Source of the DNA: an uncultured Flavobacterium sp.
Lineage (GTDB): Bacteria > Bacteroidota > Bacteroidia > Flavobacteriales > Flavobacteriaceae
DNA: 8,376 nt
Assembly: GCA_946479395.1 (NCBI GenBank)
Contig: CAMLFV010000119.1
Location: forward strand, 1 to 8,376
Reading direction: 5' to 3'
Every line of letters starts with the position of its first letter. The stretch's first letter is position 1. A model generated the notes under the pieces. It searched no databases, was not told the DNA's origin, and saw only the letters and a program-made list of their open reading frames with translations. This document shows positions 1 through 5,851 of this stretch, one piece after another. A program made the translations under genes and the position numbers.

Positions 1-208
1 CTACACAGTTTTCGGCAACATTTAATTTAGCGCCTTCAAACCATTTTACTTCGGGTGTTTCAAAATTCCAACTTAAAATAGTATCCCATTTTTTGTGCCA
101 TACAAAGTGCTCTTCTGCCAATTCTTCCCAAAAACCTTCAGGATTATTGATTGATTTTCTATAGATATGATAATACTCTTCGAAGTGTTTGATATGATAA
201 TTACTCAT
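1..208 (-). CDS. acs: Acetate--CoA ligase (acetyl-CoA synthetase), N-terminal part, cut by left window edge
   Basis: Reading from the ATG at 208 toward the left edge gives 69 complete codons with no stop, starting MSNYHIKHFEEYYHIYRKS and containing NNPEGFWEEL, WDTILSW and VKWFEGAKLNVAENCV. This is the N-terminal cap of the AMP-forming acetyl-CoA synthetase family (FWxE, WFxGxxLNxxENC pattern), which converts acetate, ATP and CoA to acetyl-CoA, AMP and PPi in the cytoplasm. The catalytic domains lie outside the window, so acetate specificity cannot be read from active-site residues. The call over propionyl-CoA synthetase rests on the N-terminus resembling Acs and differing from the PrpE-like neighbour upstream. 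The start lies 26 bp after the stop of that neighbour with no obvious terminator between, so the two are probably co-transcribed. No Shine-Dalgarno sequence is visible, as is usual in Bacteroidota. Confidence 0.88.
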   Translation of the reverse strand, partial: MSNYHIKHFEEYYHIYRKSINNPEGFWEELAEEHFVWHKKWDTILSWNFETPEVKWFEGAKLNVAENCV

Positions 209-234
209 GATTTAATTTTTTTGATGTGATTAAT

Positions 235-2118
235 TTAGATTTTATGTTGTTTGTAAACTTGTATAATTTCGTTTATAATTTCAGGATCATCAATGGTTGA
301 TGGTATGCTGTATTCTTTTTTGTCGGCTATATCGCGTAACAATTTCCGAAGAATTTTTCCCGATCTTGTTTTTGGCAATCGATCTACAACAATTACCCGT
401 TTTAATGTTGCTATGGTTCCAATGTTCGATCGTATTTTAGCAATTACTTCTTGCTCAATAACCGATTCTGCAATATCGTTACCTGCTTTTGTAACTATTA
501 ATGCTAATGGAGTTTGACCTTTAATTTCGTCGTGAATTCCAAAAACAGCACATTCTGCCACTGCATTGTGCGATGAAATTACTTCTTCCATTTCGGCAGT
601 TGATAATCGGTGACCGGCTACGTTAATAACATCATCAACCCTACCGGTTATATAAATGTATCCGTCGGTATCTTTAAAACCACCATCGCCCGTAAAATAA
701 AAACCATTTATTTGCTCTAAATATCCTGAAAAAAAGCGTTCTTCGTTATTCCAAATTCCCATTAATGTTCCAGGCGGCAAGGGTAATTTTACTACTACAA
801 AACCTTCTTTATTGTTAGGTTGCTCATTGCCTTCTTCATCGACAATTTGAATATTAAAACCACAAACAGGTTTTGCAACCGATCCGTATTTAATATTAGC
901 ATCATCAACCTTAGTCATGATCGACGCCATTGGCCAGCCCGATTCTGTTTGCCACCAATGATCAATTACTGGTCGGTTTATTTTTTTGGCAAGCCATTCT
1001 ACGGTAGCAGTATCGCTTCGTTCACCCGCTAAAAAAAAGTAGTTTAAGCACGATACATCGTATCCGTTCATTAATTTGGCTTCGGGATCTTCTTTACGAT
1101 TAGCGCGAATTGCCGTTGGTGCAGCAAAAACCGATTTTACGTTATGTTCGCTGATAATTCGCCAAAAAGCAGAAGCATCGGGTGTTTTAATTGGTTTACC
1201 TTCAAAAAGAACCGTAGTGTTTCTGTTAAGCAACGGACCGTAAACAATAAAACTGTGCCCTACAACCCAGCCAACATCGCTTGCTGCCCAAAAAACTTCG
1301 CCCGGTTTTACATTGTAAATGTATTCCATACTAAACTTAAGTGCAGTAGCGTAGCCGCCGGTATCACGAACAATACCTTTTGGTTTGCCCGTAGTGCCCG
1401 AAGTGTGCAACACATACAACGGATGATTCGCTTCCACAACAACCGGTTCCGCTTCGTTTGACGCAGCAACCAATGATTTGTAATCGATATCGTATTCTTT
1501 ATCGGGAACAATTGCGCCTAAAAGACGTTTAAATAAAATTACATGTTCCGGTTTGTGTTCGGCAATTTCTATTGCTTGATCTACAAAAGGTTTGTAAGGT
1601 AAAATGCGATCTACTTCTACACCGCTTGATGCTGTTAAAATAACTTTTGGCTTGCAATCATTAATTCGTACAGCCAATTCATTCGGAGCAAAACCACCAA
1701 AAACAACCGTGTGTGTTACACCTAAACGTGCACAAGCCAACATTGAAAAAACAGCTTGCGGAATCATTGGCATGTAAATTAAAACGGTATCGCCTTTTTG
1801 TACGCCTAACTTTTTCAATCCGCCGGCTAAACGAGCAACTTCAGAATACAATTCATTAAAAGTAATGTTGCGTTTTCTGTTGGTAACGGGTGAATCGTAA
1901 ATTACGGCAATTTCTTCACCATAACCTTCTTCAATATGCTTGTCGATACACAGATAACTCATATTTAATTTGCCGTCTGCAAACCATTGCGGATAATTAT
2001 TGTGGTAAGACAAAATTGTTTCAGGAAATTTTTTCCAAGCAATTTTTTGTGTTTGTTCTTTCCAAAAGTCTTCTGGATTTTCGATACTTCTTTTGTAAAA
2101 ATCGTGATATACTTCCAT
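235..2118 (-). CDS. prpE: Propionyl-CoA synthetase-like AMP-forming acyl-CoA ligase (PrpE/ACSS3 type)
   Basis: This is a complete 627-residue cytoplasmic enzyme, close to the roughly 628 residues of enteric PrpE. It belongs to the ANL adenylating superfamily and should make an acyl-adenylate from a short-chain acid and ATP, then transfer the acyl group to CoA. Visible motifs are the phosphate-binding LHTSGTTGKPKG (237-248), SDVGWVVGHSFIVYGPL (280-296), WWQTESGWP (388-396), the hinge region TGRVDDVINVAGHRLST (491-507) and the catalytic-lysine motif LPKTRSGK (Lys588). The RDTGG after the phosphate loop and the GWP after QTES resemble propionyl-CoA synthetases; acetyl-CoA synthetases usually have an H-x-x-GG and a TGG there. 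Propionate or another short acid larger than acetate is therefore the favoured substrate, though this is inference. Lys588 sits where Pat/Sir2-type acetylation silences related enzymes. It is followed by acs after 26 bp. The ATG at 2118 is chosen because the conserved N-terminal YHDFYKRSIENPEDFW begins right after it. Confidence 0.88.
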   Translation of the reverse strand: MEVYHDFYKRSIENPEDFWKEQTQKIAWKKFPETILSYHNNYPQWFADGKLNMSYLCIDKHIEEGYGEEIAVIYDSPVTNRKRNITFNELYSEVARLAGGLKKLGVQKGDTVLIYMPMIPQAVFSMLACARLGVTHTVVFGGFAPNELAVRINDCKPKVILTASSGVEVDRILPYKPFVDQAIEIAEHKPEHVILFKRLLGAIVPDKEYDIDYKSLVAASNEAEPVVVEANHPLYVLHTSGTTGKPKGIVRDTGGYATALKFSMEYIYNVKPGEVFWAASDVGWVVGHSFIVYGPLLNRNTTVLFEGKPIKTPDASAFWRIISEHNVKSVFAAPTAIRANRKEDPEAKLMNGYDVSCLNYFFLAGERSDTATVEWLAKKINRPVIDHWWQTESGWPMASIMTKVDDANIKYGSVAKPVCGFNIQIVDEEGNEQPNNKEGFVVVKLPLPPGTLMGIWNNEERFFSGYLEQINGFYFTGDGGFKDTDGYIYITGRVDDVINVAGHRLSTAEMEEVISSHNAVAECAVFGIHDEIKGQTPLALIVTKAGNDIAESVIEQEVIAKIRSNIGTIATLKRVIVVDRLPKTRSGKILRKLLRDIADKKEYSIPSTIDDPEIINEIIQVYKQHKI

Positions 2119-2264
2119 ACAAATACAGTAAAAAAGTTATTATTAAAACGATAAAATTTAAGATAAGAAGTTCTTGCGCTAAGAATTTAGCACTAAGAGA
2201 GAAGTTTTTATCTGAAGATCATATCATTTAGTTAAACGTGTTTTATTTTGCACACAAAACAAAC
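2119..2264 (-). promoter_or_regulatory. Intergenic leader between receiver gene and prpE; weak promoter candidate only
   Basis: This 146-bp spacer separates the sensor/receiver unit from the two CoA ligases and is the most likely place for a promoter and regulatory sites of prpE-acs. On the minus strand an A/T-rich stretch near the start codon contains TAACTTTT, one mismatch from the Bacteroidota -7 consensus TANNTTTG. I see no convincing TTG element about 20 bases upstream of it, so a promoter is not established. A large imperfect hairpin (2161-2213) occupies the centre. Nothing resembling a riboswitch or tRNA is recognisable. Read-through from the upstream operon is an alternative way to express prpE-acs. 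Confidence 0.3.
2161..2213 (-). repeat. Imperfect 53-nt inverted repeat (hairpin) between receiver gene and prpE
   Basis: The outer arms AGATAAGAAGTT (2161-2172) and AAGTTTTTATCT (2202-2213) are complementary at 10 of 12 positions. The inner arms GCTAA (2178-2182) and TTAGC (2187-2191) pair perfectly around a 4-nt loop, with mismatches and bulges between the two segments. The two halves also hold a near-direct repeat, GCGCTAAGA and GCACTAAGA, on the plus strand. On the minus strand the structure is followed by A/T-rich sequence with a run of six T about 25 nt further on, not by an immediate U-tract, so it is not a textbook terminator. It could be a terminator or processing site for the receiver mRNA, a leader structure for prpE, or a degraded copy of a dispersed intergenic repeat. 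Confidence 0.5.
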
Positions 2265-2627
2265 TTAACTAAGCAATTCATTGATTTCAGTAATCATTTT
2301 TTTTAGCGAAAAAGGTTTGGTTACATAACCTGCAGCACCCAACTGCAAGCCTTTTTCAATATCTGCGGGTTTATTTTTAGCCGAAAGAAAAAGCACTTTT
2401 ACAGCCGCTAGTTTTTCATTCTCTTTTATTTTTTGCAATGTTTCGTAGCCGTCAACATTTGGCATCATAATATCTAACAAAACCAAATCGGGCACTTTCT
2501 TTTTTAAAATATCTAACGCTTCCTGACCGTCTCTGGCTACAAAAACCTCAAAGCCGTTTTTTTGTAAAGCATATTCTAAAGACATTACAATATTTGGTTC
2601 GTCATCAACAATTAAAATCTTTTTCAT
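2265..2627 (-). CDS. Stand-alone receiver-domain response regulator (CheY-like)
   Basis: This 120-residue protein is a single receiver domain and nothing more. The acidic pocket is Asp8, Asp9 and Glu10 (VDDE), the phospho-acceptor is Asp52 in LVLLDIMMPNVDG, the switch serine is Ser82 in VLFLSAKN, and the conserved lysine is Lys104 in GYVTKPF. All residues needed for phosphorylation are present, so it is probably active. It ends right after the last receiver helix, leaving no room for a DNA-binding or enzymatic output domain. Its ATG overlaps the stop codon of the histidine kinase upstream (ATGA, 4 bp), which points to translational coupling and makes that kinase its likely phosphodonor. Related CrbS and CbrA kinases act through regulators with DNA-binding domains (CrbR, CbrB), so how this receiver passes the signal on is not visible. 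It might act through protein contact or as part of a phosphorelay. Confidence 0.93.
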   Translation of the reverse strand: MKKILIVDDEPNIVMSLEYALQKNGFEVFVARDGQEALDILKKKVPDLVLLDIMMPNVDGYETLQKIKENEKLAAVKVLFLSAKNKPADIEKGLQLGAAGYVTKPFSLKKMITEINELLS

Positions 2628-5308
2628 TTTGGTAATTTTACAAAGAAACGTACGCCTTTACTTTTTTGTTCCACCCAAATAATTCCTTTGTGACTTTCTA
2701 CAATGTGCTTACAAATTGATAACCCAAAACCACTGCCAACTGGCTTTTTAGTTGTTTGATTTTTAGACTGATAGAACTTATCAAAAATATATTCAAAATC
2801 TTCTTCGGGAATACCTTTTCCGTTATCTTCCACAGAAATATAAACAAAATCGGTATCGTCTTTAAGGTTTAATTCTATAAGTCCGGTTTGCGGTTCTACA
2901 AACTTAATTGCATTGGTAAGCAAGTTACTAAAAACTTGTAAAATACGGTCGTCATCGTACCTAAAAAATAAAGATTTAACATTATTTTTAATTACAATTT
3001 GTTTGTCTGCCGCCGATTGTTCTACAAAATGAATAGCTTTTAAAACGGTTTCTTGGATGTTGTTGTTAGAAATATCGAGCTGTTCACGACCGTTTGCCAG
3101 TTTTTCTAAGTCTAAAATATTGTTAATCAGCTTTGTTAATCGGTTGGTATCGTCAACAATATTGCTTAAAAATTTTTGCTTTAAATCTGCCGGCATATCA
3201 TTATCAAACATCAAAACTTCTGCCGATGATTTAATTGCAGTAATTGGTGTTTTTAATTCGTGTGCAACGGTATCAAGGAAATCGTCTTTTTGCTGATCTT
3301 TTAAAACCAATTCTTCGTTTACCGATTTTAATTCTTGTGTTAATCGAGTTAACTGATCGGATTTTTCTTTTAAAAATTTGTTGTTACTTAAGGTTTCTTT
3401 GCTTTCTTCCAAAATTTTTAATATCTCGGTTAAGCTTACAGGCTGTTCTTTTATTACATTGCTAATTAATATTTTAGACGATGTACTACCAATGATTCCT
3501 GTAAGTAATTTTTCTGAAAAGTTAATAAACTTAGCATCGGCCTTTACGGTATTTTTTGGGATTTTATTCTTGGCGAAGAATAAATTTATGGCTCGGTTTG
3601 TTTTTTCAATTCCTAAAAATTTCTCTAAAACACTGCGAATATCATCAATATACGCCTCGCCTTTCCAAACGTAAGCTGTTTCTGAAAACAAAGCAAAATC
3701 GTTAGAATTCGATACAAAAAGTTCGGCATAATTTCTTTCGCGGTAACTGCCTTTCACATACATAGATCCAACCAAATACATCACCACGTTCACCGTCATA
3801 CTCCAGAAAAAAGCGTTGGTTGTAGGTGTTAAAAAGTTCAATCCGAATAAATTATAAGGTTTTAACAAGGAAATTCCGAACGGACCATTTTCGGTAAAAT
3901 GATAATTATTAAAAATAGCATCGCAAATAAACGGAACAATTAATGTGTAAACTACCACAAGAAATCCTGAGGAAATTCCTAAAATGGCACCAAACGAATT
4001 GCCTTTTGTCCAAAACATTCCAATAAAAAATGCAGGTGCTAACTGAGCAATTATTACGAAAGAAATGTATCCGATTGAGAATAAAGTGATTTCGATTGAA
4101 AAATTAAAATAGAAAATATAAGCCAAGACAATTAATGTAAAAATTGAAAATCGACGAATATTTTTGATGTACTTAGTATTTTCTTCGGGATTATTTTTGT
4201 TGAATGTATCCAGAAATCCGTACGGAATAATCAGCGAGTTACTCACCATGTTTGATAACGCTACGGTTGATACAACCACCATTGAAATTACTGCAGATAA
4301 ACCGCCAATGAAAACCAATAATGCCAACCAGAAAGAATCATATTTTAAAGGAAGTAACAGCGTGTAATAGTCCGGGTTTACAGTTGATGAATCGAAATTT
4401 AAATTTCCTGCCCACGCAATATAAATCACGAACAAATTAAACAATAAAAGATACAATGGAAATAACCAAATGGCTGTTTTTAAATGACATTCGCGATCGT
4501 TTGAAACCACACTCATTTGAAACTGACGCGGCAGCAAAAAAATTGCAATAAACGAAATAGCGATCATGTAAAACATGTTCACTCCTTCGGTTAAACTGCT
4601 AATAGTACTTAGTTTGTAAACATCGAACGAGGAATTTGCCTGTTGAAACAAATCGGTCGTTCCATTGTAAAGAAAAAAGGTTACGTACACACCAATTACA
4701 ATAAAAATCAACAGTTTTATTAACGATTCTATTGCTACGATAAATACAATTCCACGACGTTTATCGGTAGTATCAGTAGTTTGTGTTCCGAAAAAAGTAG
4801 CGAAAAGTGCAATTAAAACAGCAATGTAAAAAGTGGTATCTTCAAAAAGAAAAATGCGTTTAACATTGGTTTCGTTGGTAATAATTTGAAAGGTTTCGGA
4901 TATAGCCTTTAACTGTAACGATATGTACGGAATAATTCCTAACAAACAAATAACAGTTACCAAAGCGCCAATAAATCGGTGATTTCCGTGACGAAGCGCA
5001 ATAAAATCGGCTATTGACGATATTTTTTGATACTTTACAATCCGTAAGATCTTTCGCAAAACATAAACCCACAAAGGCGCTGCAATTACAGGCCCTAAAT
5101 AAGTTGTAAGAAAACTAATGCCGCTTGTTGCTGCAATACCCACACTTCCGTAATACGTCCAAGCAGAACAATAAACGCCCAATGAAAGACTGTAAACATA
5201 AGGGTTATTTACCCATTTGCTGTTTACATTTTTATCGGACCAAAGCGCGATTAAAAATAAAACACCAAAATAAACTAATATGATTATTACCAGTAAATAG
5301 TTATTCAT
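2624..5308 (-). CDS. Sodium:solute symporter-STAC-histidine kinase fusion (CrbS/CbrA-like sensor)
   Basis: This 894-residue inner-membrane protein joins a transporter to a sensor kinase. Residues 1-520 form a sodium:solute symporter (SSS) domain with about 13 hydrophobic segments. VVSTVALSNM (Ser347-Thr348) lies where PutP keeps its Ser340/Thr341 sodium ligands, so ion binding may be retained. Residues about 545-635 match a STAC domain (YIDDIRSVLEKFLG, FSEKLLTGIIGSTSSKILIS, VSLTEILKILEES). A coiled coil at about 640-677 leads directly into the HisKA helix with His683 in FLDTVAHELKTP. The ATPase domain has the N box with Asn799 (NLLTNAIKF), G1 DNGKGI (828-833), F box EYIFDKFYQ and G2 GSGFGLSI (858-865), so it looks catalytically intact. 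CrbS and CbrA have this order plus a PAS domain before HisKA, and none is seen here. In Vibrio and Pseudomonas, CrbS-type sensors control acs, which fits the ligase genes downstream. The start overlaps the small gene upstream by 8 bp and the stop overlaps the receiver gene. Confidence 0.92.
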   Translation of the reverse strand: MNNYLLVIIILVYFGVLFLIALWSDKNVNSKWVNNPYVYSLSLGVYCSAWTYYGSVGIAATSGISFLTTYLGPVIAAPLWVYVLRKILRIVKYQKISSIADFIALRHGNHRFIGALVTVICLLGIIPYISLQLKAISETFQIITNETNVKRIFLFEDTTFYIAVLIALFATFFGTQTTDTTDKRRGIVFIVAIESLIKLLIFIVIGVYVTFFLYNGTTDLFQQANSSFDVYKLSTISSLTEGVNMFYMIAISFIAIFLLPRQFQMSVVSNDRECHLKTAIWLFPLYLLLFNLFVIYIAWAGNLNFDSSTVNPDYYTLLLPLKYDSFWLALLVFIGGLSAVISMVVVSTVALSNMVSNSLIIPYGFLDTFNKNNPEENTKYIKNIRRFSIFTLIVLAYIFYFNFSIEITLFSIGYISFVIIAQLAPAFFIGMFWTKGNSFGAILGISSGFLVVVYTLIVPFICDAIFNNYHFTENGPFGISLLKPYNLFGLNFLTPTTNAFFWSMTVNVVMYLVGSMYVKGSYRERNYAELFVSNSNDFALFSETAYVWKGEAYIDDIRSVLEKFLGIEKTNRAINLFFAKNKIPKNTVKADAKFINFSEKLLTGIIGSTSSKILISNVIKEQPVSLTEILKILEESKETLSNNKFLKEKSDQLTRLTQELKSVNEELVLKDQQKDDFLDTVAHELKTPITAIKSSAEVLMFDNDMPADLKQKFLSNIVDDTNRLTKLINNILDLEKLANGREQLDISNNNIQETVLKAIHFVEQSAADKQIVIKNNVKSLFFRYDDDRILQVFSNLLTNAIKFVEPQTGLIELNLKDDTDFVYISVEDNGKGIPEEDFEYIFDKFYQSKNQTTKKPVGSGFGLSICKHIVESHKGIIWVEQKSKGVRFFVKLPK

Positions 5309-5495
5309 AATATTTTTTTAGCGTGTAATAAGACCATACAATTACCAATAACCAAATAACAAAAATGGCGAAATAAAACACCGGAATTCCTAAAACAGCT
5401 GCTTTATGATTAAACATAAAAACCATAGGCACGTTAAGTACCATAAGCAAAAACAGTGAAATTAAAAGGAATTTTTGTTTGTGTCTTTTTTTCAT
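5301..5495 (-). CDS. Small two-helix membrane protein preceding the symporter-kinase (CbrX/DUF3311-like)
   Basis: This 64-residue protein has a very basic N-terminus (MKKRHKQK), a first membrane helix (about 9-28), a short loop FNHKAAVLGIP and a second helix (about 36-57) with aromatic and charged residues after it. The arrangement NVPxxxxFN...GIPVFYFAIFVIW resembles the small proteins of the DUF3311/DUF997 kind encoded next to sodium:solute symporters, such as CbrX before CbrA and YhdT before PanF. Family membership is a judgement from pattern, not a search. Its last 8 bases overlap the start of the kinase gene, so translation of the two is probably coupled. Likely roles are a subunit or chaperone of the transporter domain, or mainly a coupling device for kinase translation. 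The basic N-terminus suggests both termini face the cytoplasm. It is probably the first gene of its operon, since a terminator and a candidate promoter lie directly upstream. Confidence 0.85.
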   Translation of the reverse strand: MKKRHKQKFLLISLFLLMVLNVPMVFMFNHKAAVLGIPVFYFAIFVIWLLVIVWSYYTLKKYYE

Positions 5496-5500
5496 AGAAC

Positions 5501-5533
5501 TAAATATAGAACAATTTAAGGTTTATTTCAAAA
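5501..5533 (-). promoter_or_regulatory. Candidate Bacteroidota-type promoter for the small protein-kinase-receiver operon
   Basis: On the minus strand TTTTG (5529-5533) is followed by a 20-nt spacer and TATATTTA (5501-5508). This matches the Bacteroidota housekeeping pattern TTG, 17-23 nt, TANNTTTG with one mismatch in the -7 box. It lies just after the terminator of the upstream unit and just before the first gene of the next one, where a promoter is expected. The -7 box ends only 5 nt before the ATG at 5495, so a start site at the usual distance would give a leaderless or nearly leaderless mRNA. The A/T richness of the region makes chance matches possible. Confidence 0.5.
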
Positions 5534-5550
5534 CTGATCTTTACATTTTA

Positions 5551-5590
5551 TAAAAACAAAGAAAGAACAGTACATTTTGCACTGTTCTTC
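5551..5590 (-). terminator. Intrinsic terminator of the porin-MFS-small protein unit
   Basis: AAGAACAGT (5563-5571) and ACTGTTCTT (5581-5589) form a perfect 9-bp stem around a 9-nt loop, and a further G-U pair (5590/5562) can extend it. Read on the minus strand, the stem is followed immediately by TTTCTTTGTTTTTAT, a good U-tract. In the plus direction there is no U-tract, so it works for minus-strand transcription. It begins about 30 bp after the stop of the 74-residue gene and separates that unit from the sensor operon. Confidence 0.88.
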
Positions 5591-5620
5591 TCATCCAAAA
5601 AATTAAAATAATACTTACGC

Positions 5621-5845
5621 TTACAGCTTTTTATCGCTGTATTCATTGCATAGTGCGTAGTACCCAAAAACAATTAAACCTAACGTAATTAATGGCATTA
5701 ACACAAAAAGAATAATAATTCCAAAAACAATTCCGTCTTGTGTGCCCGACATTAAACGTGGATAACCAAATTGAATCATAAGATATGCGGTAACAACACC
5801 TAATAAGATCCATACAATTCCTAATATTTTTTTTATTGCTTCCAT
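5621..5845 (-). CDS. Small two-helix membrane protein paired with the MFS transporter (possibly DUF6814)
   Basis: This 74-residue protein has two membrane helices, about 6-26 (ILGIVWILLGVVTAYLMIQ) and about 38-64 (GIVFGIIILFVLMPLITLG then LIVFGYYAL). A polar loop with GYPRLMSGTQDG joins them, and a charged tail NEYSDKKL follows. The start is only 6 bp after the MFS stop, so the two are surely co-transcribed. From memory, small proteins with the pattern KKILGIVWI...SG.Q..IVFGIII recur directly downstream of MFS transporters in Flavobacteriaceae and carry a domain-of-unknown-function label. I think this is DUF6814 but cannot confirm it. No enzymatic motif is present. A role as a small accessory or stabilising subunit of the transporter is inference from gene order. 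It is the last gene before the terminator at 5551-5590. Confidence 0.85.
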   Translation of the reverse strand: MEAIKKILGIVWILLGVVTAYLMIQFGYPRLMSGTQDGIVFGIIILFVLMPLITLGLIVFGYYALCNEYSDKKL

Positions 5846-5851
5846 AATATT

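Noticed and set aside
293..1461. Open frames on the plus strand opposite prpE (for example 293-517, 820-1032, 1144-1461)
   Set aside because: They are antisense to a fully conserved enzyme gene, their translations show no recognisable domain, and composition is explained by the coding frame on the minus strand.
1890..2231. Plus-strand frame of 113 codons crossing the prpE start and the intergenic spacer
   Set aside because: Most of it is antisense to prpE, and the rest passes through A/T-rich spacer and the hairpin. The Cys/Tyr/Lys/Phe-rich translation resembles no protein and no promoter or spacing supports it.
2238..2260. Small inverted repeats just after the receiver stop (GTGT...ACAC, and TTTTG-TGTG-CAAAA on the minus strand)
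   Set aside because: The stems are only 4-5 bp, nearly all A-T or isolated, without a U-tract at the right place. They are too weak to call a terminator or a CRP-like operator.
4860..5072. Minus-strand frame of 70 codons inside the symporter domain
   Set aside because: It is a shifted frame within the intact kinase gene and has no recognisable product.
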